Program-made: the position numbers and the translations under genes
Notes under the pieces: model-generated
What the model was told of the DNA's origin: nothing
Seen by the model: only the letters and a program-made list of their open reading frames with translations
Databases searched by the model: none
Shown here: in pieces, positions 33,531 through 42,207 of the stretch
How the letters are laid out: each line of letters begins with the position of its first letter
How positions within the stretch are numbered: the stretch's first letter is position 1
Source of the DNA: Streptomyces tuirus
Lineage (GTDB): Bacteria > Actinomycetota > Actinomycetes > Streptomycetales > Streptomycetaceae
NCBI RefSeq assembly: GCF_014701095.1
Contig: NZ_AP023439.1
Location: 5,444,001 to 5,508,000 of the forward strand
Direction of reading: 5' to 3'
Length of the DNA stretch: 64,000 nucleotides

Positions 33531-34310
33531 ATGGGTGGCGAGAGCATGACGCACACGGCCCCGCGCAGCGGCGGCTCGAGCACGGGCCCGGTGGGCAGCC
33601 GGACCGGACAGCGGTTGTCCGGGCTGGCCGTCGCACTGGGCCTCGTGCTGTTCCTGGGCGGATTCGCCTGGGGAGCGGTGGTCTACCGGCCGTACACCGT
33701 GCCCACCAGCTCGATGACCCCGACGATCGACGCGGGCGACCGGATCCTGGCGCAGCGCGTCGACGGTGGCGAGGTGCACCGCGGTGACGTCGTCGTCTTC
33801 AAGGACGCGACCTGGGCCAACGCGCCGATGGTCAAGCGCGTCGTCGCCATCGGCGGTGACACGGTCTCCTGCTGCCAGGACGGCAAGCTGAAGGTCAACG
33901 GCAAGGAGATCGACGAAACGTACCTGCCCCAGGGCACGCCGGCAGAGATGAGCAACTTCCCGACCGTGACCGTGCCCAAGGGCCGGCTGTTCCTGCTCGG
34001 TGACGAGCGCGGCAACTCCGTGGACTCCACCGCCCACCTGACCGACGCCGCCAGTGGCACGGTGGCGCGCTCCGCCGTGGACGCCCGTGTCGACTCCGTC
34101 GTGTGGCCGATGAAGGGCATGCTGGAGCGCCCCACCGGCTTCGAGCCGCTCGGCGCCCTGTCCTCGCCCGGCCCGCTGCGGACGATCACCCTCCTCGTGA
34201 TCGCCGGCGGGGTGCTCGTCCTGGGCGGGGGCGCCTACGGGCCCATCGCCAAGCGCACCGGCGCCGCCCGGGCCCGACGGGAGAGCGCGGAGCCCGCAGG
34301 TGGCCGCTGA
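33531..34310 (+). CDS. sipZ: Type I signal peptidase SipZ
   Basis: The 259-residue enzyme has an N-terminal anchor (about 30-51), catalytic Ser61 (VPTSSMTPT) and Lys102 (MVKRVVAIGG), Box E GDERGNSVDSTAHL, and a C-terminal helix (LRTITLLVIAGGVLVLGGGA). Box E has Glu where the others have His. The ATG at 33531 fits a leaderless transcript; an ATG at 33546 preceded by GGCGAGAG is the alternative start. Its 3' end overlaps the nudix gene by 11 bases. Confidence 0.94.
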   Translation: MGGESMTHTAPRSGGSSTGPVGSRTGQRLSGLAVALGLVLFLGGFAWGAVVYRPYTVPTSSMTPTIDAGDRILAQRVDGGEVHRGDVVVFKDATWANAPMVKRVVAIGGDTVSCCQDGKLKVNGKEIDETYLPQGTPAEMSNFPTVTVPKGRLFLLGDERGNSVDSTAHLTDAASGTVARSAVDARVDSVVWPMKGMLERPTGFEPLGALSSPGPLRTITLLVIAGGVLVLGGGAYGPIAKRTGAARARRESAEPAGGR

Positions 34311-34824
34311 GGCCGCGGGAGCGGGCCAGGACACGTACGAGGGCGGGCTGCGCAAGGTCGCCCGGGTCGTGCTGCTCGATCCGCAGGACCGCATCCTGCT
34401 GCTGCACGGGCACGAACCGGACGATCCGGCCGACGACTGGTGGTTCACGCCCGGCGGGGGCGTGGAGGGCGACGAGACCCGTGAAGAGGCCGCCCTGCGG
34501 GAACTCGTTGAGGAGACGGGCATCACGGGCGTCGAGCTCGGCCCGGTGCTGTGGCGGCGGAGGTGCTCCTTCCCGTTCGCCGGCCGCCGCTGGGACCAGG
34601 ACGAGTGGTACTACCTGGCCCGTACGGACCGCACGGCGGTGGCCGCCACCGGGCTGACCGAGCTGGAACGGCGCAGTGTCGCCGGAGCGCGCTGGTGGAC
34701 GTGTCCGGAACTGAGCCGGGCACATGAGACGGTGTATCCGACCAGACTCGCCGGGCTGCTGCGCACGCTGCTCGACGAAGGTCCCCCGGCCAGGCCAGTG
34801 ATCCTTGACCCGGAAATCGTCTAG
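34300..34824 (+). CDS. NUDIX hydrolase
   Basis: The 174-residue protein carries a perfect Nudix box, GGGVEGDETREEAALRELVE followed by ETGI (about 51-74), the site that hydrolyses nucleoside diphosphates linked to another group. The substrate cannot be read from sequence; the family includes 8-oxo-dGTP and ADP-ribose pyrophosphatases. The GTG at 34300 lies inside the end of sipZ, so the two are co-translated. It is the second gene of the sipZ operon. Confidence 0.92.
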   Translation: MAAEAAGAGQDTYEGGLRKVARVVLLDPQDRILLLHGHEPDDPADDWWFTPGGGVEGDETREEAALRELVEETGITGVELGPVLWRRRCSFPFAGRRWDQDEWYYLARTDRTAVAATGLTELERRSVAGARWWTCPELSRAHETVYPTRLAGLLRTLLDEGPPARPVILDPEIV

Positions 34825-34880
34825 GGGCTCACGGGACTGGCGCACAATGGGGGGATCGCACGGCTGAAGGGGAACATGCC

Positions 34881-35189
34881 ATGAGCGCCGAGGACCTCGA
34901 GAAGTACGAGACCGAGATGGAGCTGAAGCTCTACCGGGAGTACCGCGATGTCGTCGGTCTGTTCAAATACGTGATCGAGACCGAGCGGCGCTTCTACCTG
35001 ACCAATGACTACGAGATGCAGGTGCACTCGGTCCAGGGTGAGGTGTTCTTCGAGGTGTCCATGGCCGACGCCTGGGTGTGGGACATGTACCGGCCGGCGC
35101 GGTTCGTGAAGCAGGTCCGGGTGCTCACGTTCAAGGACGTGAACATCGAGGAGCTGAACAAGAGCGATCTGGAGCTGCCGAGCGGCTGA
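34881..35189 (+). CDS. DUF2469 family protein
   Basis: The 102-residue acidic protein matches the actinobacterial DUF2469 family, highly conserved and nearly always between the signal peptidase/rnhB region and yraN. Segments ETEMELKLYREYRDVVGLFK and VHSVQGEVFFEVSMADAWVW are typical. There is no signal peptide or known motif, and the function is unknown. A GAAGGGG site lies upstream of the ATG. Confidence 0.93.
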   Translation: MSAEDLEKYETEMELKLYREYRDVVGLFKYVIETERRFYLTNDYEMQVHSVQGEVFFEVSMADAWVWDMYRPARFVKQVRVLTFKDVNIEELNKSDLELPSG

Positions 35190-35212
35190 GGTTCCTCGAG
35201 TGGGTGACGGAG

Positions 35213-35221
35213 TTGTCCACA
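35213..35221 (+). other. Perfect Streptomyces-type DnaA box
   Basis: TTGTCCACA, the preferred DnaA nonamer in Streptomyces, lies in the 106-base gap between the DUF2469 gene and yraN. It is a single site, so it is more likely to titrate DnaA or regulate transcription than to act as an origin. Confidence 0.4.
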
Positions 35222-35295
35222 ATCGCTGACCCGTCCACCAAGATCCACTTCTTGGGGGCGGGTGCGTGATCGTTGGCGCCGGAGGTGGTGCCGAC

Positions 35296-35667
35296 ATGAC
35301 CGCACAGCTGGCACGCAGTGCCATGGGGAAGTACGGGGAGAGTCTGGCCGCACGGCGGCTGACGGAGGCCGGTCTGACGGTCCTGGAGCGCAACTGGCGC
35401 TCCGGCCGCACCGGCGAGATCGACATCGTGGCCACGGACGGGGACGTCCTGGTCGTCTGCGAGGTGAAGACCCGCAGGGAAGGCCCCTTCGAGCATCCGA
35501 TGGCGGCCGTGACCCCGCAGAAGGCGGAGCGGCTGCGGGACCTGGCCGAGCGGTGGATCCAGACACACGGGGGCGCGCCGCCCGGCGGGGTCCGCATCGA
35601 CGTGGTCGGGGTGCTGCTGCCGGCCCGCGGCGCCGCCGTGGTCGAGCATGTGCGGGGGGTGGCCTGA
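35296..35667 (+). CDS. YraN family (UPF0102) nuclease-fold protein
   Basis: The 123-residue protein has the restriction-endonuclease-like core of YraN: GKYGESLAARRLTEAGLTVL, then EIDIVATDGDVLVVCEVKTR, which contains the E/D-x-K nuclease-type motif. YraN proteins are usually next to comM and dprA, as here, and are thought to act on DNA or Holliday junctions, without direct proof. The ATG at 35296 has GGAGGTGG upstream; an in-frame GTG at 35266 is less likely. Confidence 0.93.
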   Translation: MTAQLARSAMGKYGESLAARRLTEAGLTVLERNWRSGRTGEIDIVATDGDVLVVCEVKTRREGPFEHPMAAVTPQKAERLRDLAERWIQTHGGAPPGGVRIDVVGVLLPARGAAVVEHVRGVA

Positions 35668-37293
35668 ATGGCGTTCGCCCGTACGTGTTCGGTGGCGCTG
35701 GTCGGCGTCGAGGGCGTGGTCGTCGAGGTCCAGGCCGACCTCGAACCCGGCGTCGCGGCCTTCACGCTGGTCGGACTGCCCGACAAGAGCCTCACGGAGA
35801 GCAAGGACCGGGTGCGCGCCGCGGTCGTCAACTCGGGCGCGGCCTGGCCCCAGAAGAAGCTCACGGTCGGCCTGAGCCCCGCCTCGGTGCCGAAGTCCGG
35901 CAGCGGCTTCGACCTCGCCATCGCGGCGGCCGTCCTCGGCGCGGCCGAGCGCGTCGACCCCCGGGTCCTCGCCGACATCGTGATGATCGGCGAACTGGGA
36001 CTCGACGGGCGGGTGCGGCCGGTGCGGGGGGTGCTGCCGGCGGTGCTGGCGGCGGCCGACGCTGGATACGAGCAGGTGGTGGTGCCCGAGTGCGCCGCCG
36101 CCGAGGCGTCCCTGGTGCCCGGGGTGTCGGTACTGGGCGTGCGCAGCCTGCGGCAGCTGATCGCCGTCCTGGCGGACGAGCCCGTGCCGGACGAGGAACA
36201 GGACGAACAGGGCCGCCCGGACCCGCTCCTCGCCGGACTGCGCGTGCCGGGCACCGGCGCGGCCACGGGGATGCACGGCATCGGCGCCGCCCAGCACGAC
36301 CACGGTCATGACCTGGCGGACGTTGTCGGGCAGACCTCGGCGCGCACGGCGGTGGAGGTCGCCGCGGCGGGCGGGCACCACCTCTTCCTCGAAGGACCGC
36401 CCGGCGCCGGCAAGACCATGCTCGCCGAGCGGCTGCCGGCCATCCTGCCCCGGCTCGGCCGGCAGGAGTCGCTGGAGGTCACCGCGGTCCACTCGGTGGC
36501 GGGCCTGCTGCCCCCGGGCAGGCCGCTGATCGACGTCGCGCCCTACTGCGCCCCGCACCACTCGGCCACGATGCAGGCCCTCGTCGGCGGCGGCCAGGGC
36601 GTCGCGCGGCCGGGGGCGGTGTCGCTGTCCCATCGCGGGGTGCTGTTCCTCGACGAAACGCCGGAATTCAGCAGCCAGGCGCTCGACGCCCTGCGTCAGC
36701 CGCTGGAGGCGGGGCACGTGGTGATCGCCCGCAGTGCGGGAGTCGTGCGCTTCCCGGCGAAGTTCCTCATGGTGCTCGCGGCCAACCCGTGCCCGTGCGG
36801 CCGTTTCTCGCAGCGGGACGACCTGTGCGAATGCCCGCCCTCGGCGATCCGCCGCTATCAGGCCAGGCTCTCCGGTCCGCTGCTGGACCGGGTCGACCTG
36901 CGCGTCGAGGTGGACCGCGTCACCCGCACCGAGCTGACCGCAGTCGGAGCCAGGGGCGAGTCGACCGCGACGGTCGCCGACCGGGTGCGGGCGGCCCGGG
37001 ACCGGGCCGTGGAGCGCCTTGCGGGTACCCCCTGGTGCACGAACAGCGAGGTGCCCGGCCGTGAGCTGCGCAACCGCTGGTACGCCGTGCCCGGAGCGAT
37101 GGACGAGGCCGAACGGAACCTGGAGCGGGGCGTCCTCACGGCCCGCGGCCTCGATCGCGTCCTGCGCGTGGCCTGGACCGTCGCCGACCTCGTCGGCCAC
37201 GACCGGCCCGACGCCACGGACGTCGCCCTCGCACTCCAGCTGCGCACCGGTGTGCCGCGCGGCGTCCCCATGGCCATCGGGGCGCCGGCATGA
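35668..37293 (+). CDS. comM: YifB/ComM family Mg-chelatase-like AAA+ protein
   Basis: The 541-residue protein has an N-terminal Lon-like S5 fold (ACSVALVGVEGVVVEVQADL-type strand pattern, TLVGLPDKSLTESKDRVRAA), then an AAA+ domain with Walker A GPPGAGKTMLAERLP (about 242-256) and Walker B VLFLDETPEFS. A four-Cys motif follows (ANPCPCGRFSQRDDLCECPP). ComM is a hexameric helicase promoting branch migration in natural transformation in other bacteria; in Streptomyces its role is unproven. The ATG directly abuts the yraN stop, and the end overlaps dprA by four bases. Confidence 0.95.
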   Translation: MAFARTCSVALVGVEGVVVEVQADLEPGVAAFTLVGLPDKSLTESKDRVRAAVVNSGAAWPQKKLTVGLSPASVPKSGSGFDLAIAAAVLGAAERVDPRVLADIVMIGELGLDGRVRPVRGVLPAVLAAADAGYEQVVVPECAAAEASLVPGVSVLGVRSLRQLIAVLADEPVPDEEQDEQGRPDPLLAGLRVPGTGAATGMHGIGAAQHDHGHDLADVVGQTSARTAVEVAAAGGHHLFLEGPPGAGKTMLAERLPAILPRLGRQESLEVTAVHSVAGLLPPGRPLIDVAPYCAPHHSATMQALVGGGQGVARPGAVSLSHRGVLFLDETPEFSSQALDALRQPLEAGHVVIARSAGVVRFPAKFLMVLAANPCPCGRFSQRDDLCECPPSAIRRYQARLSGPLLDRVDLRVEVDRVTRTELTAVGARGESTATVADRVRAARDRAVERLAGTPWCTNSEVPGRELRNRWYAVPGAMDEAERNLERGVLTARGLDRVLRVAWTVADLVGHDRPDATDVALALQLRTGVPRGVPMAIGAPA

Positions 37294-38450
37294 GCGCCGC
37301 CGGCGATCCGGACGACGAGCTGCTCGGCAGGGTGCTTCTGACCCGGGTCCTCGAGCCCGGTGACGAGGTCGGCGGGCGGTGGGTGCGGCAGTTCGGGGCC
37401 GGGGAGGTGGTGCGGAGGCTACGGCAGGGCGGGCCCGCCCTCCCGGGGGCGAGCGGGAAGCGGTGGACCGGGCTCCTGGCCAGGGCGGAGGCCGCCCGGC
37501 CGGGCCGCGATCTTCAGGCCGCCCGGGACGCCGGGGTGCGGTTCGTCCCTCCCGGGGACGCGGAGTGGCCGGGGCAGCTCGATGATCTCGGGGACGCCCG
37601 GCCTCTCGGGCTGTGGGTGCGCGGCCGGCCCAGTCTGCGGATGTGGGCGCTGAAGTCCGTCGCCGTGGTCGGCGCCCGGGCCTGCACCGAGTACGGGGCC
37701 CACATGGCCGCCACCCTCGCCGCCGGCCTGGCCGAGCACGGCTGGGTCGTGGTGTCCGGCGGCGCCTACGGGGTCGACGGCGCCGCCCACCGCGGAGCAC
37801 TGGGAGCCGGCGGCGCCACCGTCGCCGTCCTCGCCTGCGGCGTCGACCGGCCCTACCCCCGCGGCCACACCCAGCTGATCGGCAGGATCGCCGAACAGGG
37901 CCTGGTGATCGGCGAGTTGCCACCCGGCGACCATCCGACGCCGAGCCGGTTCATCCTGCGGAACAGAGTGATCGCGGCCCTCACCCGCGGCACGGTGGTC
38001 GTCGAGGCAGCCCACCGCAGCGGCTCCCTGGTCACCGCGCGGGCCGCGCAGCGCCTCGGCCGGCACACGATGGGCGTGCCGGGCCCGGCCACCAGCGGGC
38101 TCTCCGCCGGAGTGCACGATCTGCTGCGCGGGGAGGCCGCCCTGGTCACCGACGCCGCGGACGTCGTCGAACTGGTCGGTGACATCGGGCAGCTGGCCCC
38201 CGACCGGCGCGGCCCCGTCCTTCCCCGGGACCTGCTGGAACCGGCCGCCCGGCAGGTGCTCGCCGCGCTGCCGGGGCGCGGGGTCGCAGGGCCCGACGAG
38301 ATCGCGCGCTCCGCACAGACCGCACCGGACGACGCGATCGCGAGACTGTACGAACTCCGAGCACTCGGTTACGTCGAACGACACGGCGACGGCTGGAAGT
38401 TGACACGCCAGGCGGTGATGTCGGTCCGCGACGCCAACAGGCCGGGTTGA
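37290..38450 (+). CDS. dprA: DNA-processing protein DprA
   Basis: DprA loads RecA onto incoming single-stranded DNA. The 386-residue protein has a SAM-like N-terminus, the Rossmann-fold core (SVAVVGARACTEYGAHMAAT, VVSGGAYGVDGAAHRGAL, FILRNRVIAALT, VVVEAAHRSGSLVTARAA) and a C-terminal winged-helix DML1-like domain (about 320-380). It overlaps comM by ATGA, giving a yraN-comM-dprA operon. In sporulating actinobacteria natural transformation is not established, so the operon may act in repair or conjugation. Confidence 0.96.
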   Translation: MSAAGDPDDELLGRVLLTRVLEPGDEVGGRWVRQFGAGEVVRRLRQGGPALPGASGKRWTGLLARAEAARPGRDLQAARDAGVRFVPPGDAEWPGQLDDLGDARPLGLWVRGRPSLRMWALKSVAVVGARACTEYGAHMAATLAAGLAEHGWVVVSGGAYGVDGAAHRGALGAGGATVAVLACGVDRPYPRGHTQLIGRIAEQGLVIGELPPGDHPTPSRFILRNRVIAALTRGTVVVEAAHRSGSLVTARAAQRLGRHTMGVPGPATSGLSAGVHDLLRGEAALVTDAADVVELVGDIGQLAPDRRGPVLPRDLLEPAARQVLAALPGRGVAGPDEIARSAQTAPDDAIARLYELRALGYVERHGDGWKLTRQAVMSVRDANRPG

Positions 38451-38722
38451 CCGTGTGTGTTCGGCCGTCCGGGGGAACCCCGAGAACCCTTGGAAATGCG
38501 CCCAGTTGGGGCCATCCGGTGATCACACCGGGCGATCGCCACGCCCCGCCGGGACGCCCTCAGGAACGCGTCTGCGTCCGCCGCCGCCCCCGCTCTTCGC
38601 ACACCGCGACACCGCAGTCACGCTACGCTCACGAGGATCCCGACACGGACAGGCAACTCGACATCAGACAGACAGCCCACCCCAGCAGCACCACTTCGCA
38701 GCAGAACGGCACAAGGCGACGA

Positions 38723-39565
38723 ATGCCCCAGCACACCTCCGGGTCCGACCGGGCGGCGATCCCCCCAGCCGCCCGTGACGGTGGCAGCGTGCGGCCGCCC
38801 GCTCCCTCGACGCTCGACGAGCTGTGGCGGTCGTACAAGGCGACGGGGGACGAGCGGCTGCGGGAGCAGCTGATCCTGCACTACTCGCCGCTCGTGAAGT
38901 ACGTCGCGGGACGGGTCAGCGTGGGCCTGCCGTCCAACGTCGAGCAGGCGGACTTCGTCTCCTCCGGGGTGTTCGGGCTGATCGACGCGATCGAGAAGTT
39001 CGACATCGACCGGGAGATCAAGTTCGAGACGTACGCGATCACCCGGATCCGCGGCGCGATGATCGACGAACTGCGGGCGCTGGACTGGATCCCCCGCTCG
39101 GTGCGGCAGAAGGCGCGCAACGTGGAGCGGGCGTACGCCACGCTGGAGGCCCGGCTGCGGCGGACCCCGACCGAGGGCGAGGTGGCCTGCGAGATGGGCA
39201 TCGCCGTCGAGGAACTGCACGCGGTCTTCAGCCAGTTGTCACTGGCCAACGTGGTGGCTCTGGAGGAACTGCTGCACGGGGGCGGTGAGGGCGGCGACGG
39301 GCTCAGCGTCATGGACACGCTGGAGGACACGGCCGCCGACAACCCCGTTGAGGTCGCCGAGGACCGGGAGCTGCGGAGGTTCCTGGCGCGGGCGATCAAC
39401 ACGCTGCCGGAGCGGGAGAAGACCGTGGTCACGCTGTACTACTACGAGGGCCTCACCCTGGCCGAGATCGGGAACGTGCTGGGCGTGACCGAGAGCCGGG
39501 TCAGCCAGATCCACACCAAGTCGGTGCTGCAGCTGAGAGCGAAACTGGCGAGCTTCGGCCGCTGA
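38723..39565 (+). CDS. whiG: Sporulation sigma factor WhiG
   Basis: WhiG is the FliA-type sigma factor that commits aerial hyphae to sporulation in Streptomyces. The 280-residue protein has sigma region 2 (LVKYVAGRVSVGLPSNVEQA, then GLIDAIEKFDIDREIKFETY), region 3, and region 4 (EGLTLAEIGNVLGVTESRVS). The ATG at 38723 gives MPQHTSGSDRAAIPP as in the known protein. The 272 bases upstream hold no gene. The antisigma factor RsiG that holds WhiG in complex with c-di-GMP is not encoded in this window. Confidence 0.97.
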   Translation: MPQHTSGSDRAAIPPAARDGGSVRPPAPSTLDELWRSYKATGDERLREQLILHYSPLVKYVAGRVSVGLPSNVEQADFVSSGVFGLIDAIEKFDIDREIKFETYAITRIRGAMIDELRALDWIPRSVRQKARNVERAYATLEARLRRTPTEGEVACEMGIAVEELHAVFSQLSLANVVALEELLHGGGEGGDGLSVMDTLEDTAADNPVEVAEDRELRRFLARAINTLPEREKTVVTLYYYEGLTLAEIGNVLGVTESRVSQIHTKSVLQLRAKLASFGR

Positions 39566-39634
39566 CCTGCCCGGATGCCGTCGGGTCGGTGTCAACGACT
39601 CCCGTCCGGAGGATTGCGTCCGTAGAGTGTTGAC

Positions 39635-40216
39635 GTGCCAAGGATTCGAGCGGCCTCCGTGGCCGAGCACCGGTCGATGCAGCGAGCCGCCCTGCTGGAC
39701 GCGGCTCGTTCCTTGTTGTCCGAGGGCGGTACGGAGGCGCTGACCTTCCCGGCCCTCGCCGAGCGGACGGGCCTCGCGCGATCGTCCGTCTACGAGTACT
39801 TCCGGTCGCGGGCGGCCGTGGTCGAGGAGCTGTGCGAGGTCGACTTCCCGGTGTGGGCGGCGGACGTGTCGGCGGCGATGGAGCGGGCCGGGACGGCCGA
39901 GGCCAAGGTCGAGGCGTATGTGCGGCAGCAGCTGGAACTGGTCGGCGACCGGCGGCACCGGGCCGTGGTCGCGATCTCCGCGAGTGAGCTCGACGCGGGA
40001 GCCCGGGAGAAGATCCGGGCGGCGCACGGCGGACTGGTCGCGATGATCGTGGAGGCGCTGGGCGAGCTCGGACACGAACAGCCCCGGCTGGCGGCGATGC
40101 TGGTCCAGGGCGTGGTGGACGCGGCCGTGCGCCGGATCGAACTCGGGGCCGCGGAGGACCCCGGGGCGATCACGGACGCGGCGGTGTCGATGGCGCTGCG
40201 GGGTGTGCGGGGCTGA
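39635..40216 (+). CDS. TetR family transcriptional regulator
   Basis: The 193-residue protein has the TetR N-terminal HTH (RAALLDAARSLLSEGGTEAL, LAERTGLARSSVYEYFRSRA) and a helical ligand-binding domain. The GTG follows a TAGAGT at 39623-39628 by six bases, suggesting a leaderless transcript. It lies between whiG and the convergent M23 gene, the same place as in S. coelicolor from memory. Ligand and targets are unknown. Confidence 0.92.
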   Translation: MPRIRAASVAEHRSMQRAALLDAARSLLSEGGTEALTFPALAERTGLARSSVYEYFRSRAAVVEELCEVDFPVWAADVSAAMERAGTAEAKVEAYVRQQLELVGDRRHRAVVAISASELDAGAREKIRAAHGGLVAMIVEALGELGHEQPRLAAMLVQGVVDAAVRRIELGAAEDPGAITDAAVSMALRGVRG

Positions 40217-40250
40217 CGCCGCGGAGGTGTGGCCGCAGGCGGTTCCCCCG

Positions 40251-40847
40251 CTACGCCAGCGGCAGCAGCCTCGATGGTCCCCTGTGCAGGAGCCACGGCG
40301 GCAGGAGCGACAGCGGGTTCATGTAGCTCTCGCCGCGGCGCAGGCCCCAGTGGACGCATGGGGCCGTGCAGTGCGAGCCGTTCGCGTCCACCGTGCCGAT
40401 CACCTCGCCCGGTTCCACCTCCTCGCCTTCCTCGACCGCGGCCGTCACCGGTTCGTACGTCGTGCGCAGGGGTGGATCGCCCGTACCCGTGAGGTCCACC
40501 GAGACAACACCCCTGCCGGCCACCCGGCCCGCGAAGGCGACCCGGCCCCGGGCCACCGCCCGGACGGGCGCGCCCGCCGGTGCCGCCAGATCCACGCCCC
40601 GGTGGCCCGGGCCGTAGACCGTCGCCGGGGGCTCCCAGCCCCGCAAGACCGGGGGCCGTGAGCCGACGGGCCAGGCGCGGCCGATGGCCGGCACCGGCAC
40701 GGTCGGTACGGTGGCCGGCGGGTCGGCGTCGGTCAGGGGCGCACCCGCCGCGAACAGCGTCGGCGGCGGGGCCAGCAGGGCCGTCGCCGTGAAGATCACC
40801 AGCAGGATCAGGCGTGCACAGACACGTACACATCGGTTCGCTCGCAT
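40251..40847 (-). CDS. Secreted M23 peptidase-like protein with altered metal site
   Basis: The 198-residue protein begins with a signal peptide (hydrophobic LILLVIFTATALLAPPP, about 13-29). The LytM-type domain follows, with His82 and Asp86 in GPGHRGVDLAAPAG. The usual H-x-H metal and catalytic motif appears as Cys164-Val-His166 (HCTAPCVHWGL), so the first histidine is a cysteine. M23 enzymes cut peptidoglycan cross-links; whether this variant is active is unclear. It converges with the TetR gene and diverges from rpsB. Confidence 0.88.
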   Translation of the reverse strand: MRANRCVRVCARLILLVIFTATALLAPPPTLFAAGAPLTDADPPATVPTVPVPAIGRAWPVGSRPPVLRGWEPPATVYGPGHRGVDLAAPAGAPVRAVARGRVAFAGRVAGRGVVSVDLTGTGDPPLRTTYEPVTAAVEEGEEVEPGEVIGTVDANGSHCTAPCVHWGLRRGESYMNPLSLLPPWLLHRGPSRLLPLA

Positions 40848-40905
40848 GCGGAAAGCGTTCCGGAGTACCGCTGTCGCCGCTCGCGGCTGTGGGTGGGCGC
40901 CCGCT

Positions 40906-40914
40906 TGTGGACAA
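40906..40914 (-). other. Perfect DnaA box (minus strand) upstream of rpsB
   Basis: TGTGGACAA is the reverse complement of TTGTCCACA. It lies 207 bases before rpsB and close to the start of the divergent M23 gene. A regulatory or titration role is possible. Confidence 0.35.
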
Positions 40915-41120
40915 CGGCGTCACCCGGCACCCCACGGGTCCCGTACACTTCTGGTGGCGACCCGAGTCATCGGGTCGACTTCGCACGCCCCGATACGAAC
41001 CCCGGCAACGGGCCCGTATCAGCGCCCCTCGGTCCCTCGTGGCACGGCGCGCAGCGGGCGTCAGGCGCGGAAGCCGTCCGGCATCCGCGGCACAACCGAG
41101 AAATTCAAGGAGATACGGCC

Positions 41121-42035
41121 ATGGCCGTCGTCACGATGCGGGAGCTGCTGGAGAGCGGCGTCCACTTCGGTCACCAGACCCGTCGTTGGAACCCGAAGAT
41201 GAAGCGCTTCATCTTCACGGAGCGCAACGGCATCTACATCATCGACCTGCTCCAGTCGCTGTCGTACATCGACCGCGCCTTCGAGTTCGTCAAGGAGACC
41301 GTCGCCCACGGCGGCACGGTCATGTTCGTCGGCACGAAGAAGCAGGCGCAGGAGGCCATCGCCGAGCAGGCCACCCGCGTCGGCATGCCCTACGTCAACC
41401 AGCGCTGGCTGGGCGGCATGCTCACCAACTTCTCGACCGTCTACAAGCGTCTGCAGCGCCTCAAGGAGCTCGAGCAGATCGACTTCGAGGACGTCGCCGC
41501 GTCCGGTCTGACCAAGAAAGAGCTTCTCGTGCTCTCGCGCGAGAAGGCCAAGCTGGAGAAGACCCTCGGCGGTATCCGCGAGATGCAGAAGGTGCCCAGC
41601 GCCGTCTGGATCGTGGACACCAAGAAGGAGCACATCGCCGTTGGTGAGGCCCGGAAGCTGAACATCCCGGTCGTCGCGATCCTCGACACCAACTGCGACC
41701 CCGACGAGGTCGACTACAAGATCCCGGGCAACGACGACGCGATCCGCTCCGTCACCCTGCTCACCCGTGTGATCGCGGACGCGGTCGCCGAGGGCCTCAT
41801 CGCCCGCTCCGGTGTCGCCACCGAGGGCAAGGGCGACAAGGCCGCGGGCGAGCCGCTGGCCGCGTGGGAGCGCGACCTGCTCGAGGGCGAGAAGAAGGCC
41901 GACGAGGCCGCCCCCGCCGCCGAGGCCGCTCCGGCCGCTGAGGCTGCCCCGGCTGCCGAGGCCGCTCCGGCCGCTGAGGCTGCCCCGGCCGCCGAGGCCG
42001 AGGGCGAGAAGCCGGCCGAGGCCGAGCAGGCCTGA
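41121..42035 (+). CDS. rpsB: 30S ribosomal protein S2
   Basis: uS2 helps recruit bS1 and the mRNA. The 304-residue protein has the family landmarks RELLESGVHFGHQTRRWNPK, FVGTKKQAQEAI, NQRWLGGMLTNF and IPVVAILDTNCDPDEVDYKI. The C-terminus is extended by about 45 residues with five near-identical APAAEA units and Glu/Lys-rich ends, a disordered actinobacterial tail. GGAG precedes the ATG by nine bases. A GACCCGA-GTCA-TCGGGTC hairpin sits in the leader (40959-40976). tsf follows after a long hairpin. Confidence 0.97.
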   Translation: MAVVTMRELLESGVHFGHQTRRWNPKMKRFIFTERNGIYIIDLLQSLSYIDRAFEFVKETVAHGGTVMFVGTKKQAQEAIAEQATRVGMPYVNQRWLGGMLTNFSTVYKRLQRLKELEQIDFEDVAASGLTKKELLVLSREKAKLEKTLGGIREMQKVPSAVWIVDTKKEHIAVGEARKLNIPVVAILDTNCDPDEVDYKIPGNDDAIRSVTLLTRVIADAVAEGLIARSGVATEGKGDKAAGEPLAAWERDLLEGEKKADEAAPAAEAAPAAEAAPAAEAAPAAEAAPAAEAEGEKPAEAEQA

Positions 42036-42052
42036 CCCGTCAGTCCGAGTTG

Positions 42053-42111
42053 ACGGCGGGAGCGGCCGTACCCACCAGCGCCTTCGGCGCGGTGGAGTCC
42101 GCTCCCGCCGT
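42053..42111 (+). terminator. Extended hairpin between rpsB and tsf
   Basis: ACGGCGGGAGCGG (42053-42065) pairs with CCGCTCCCGCCGT (42099-42111), 13 bp, and the loop contains a second stem (CCACC-A-GCGCC-TTC-GGCGC-GGTGG). It probably attenuates readthrough into tsf or marks an mRNA processing site. Confidence 0.7.
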
Positions 42112-42207
42112 TGACCCGTAGGTCAGCGGAAGGACAGCGCCTTCCGGCTCCGTGGGCGCATCCGCAGATCTTCGATCTTCCAGACTTCGAGAGAGATTCA
42201 CAGACTC

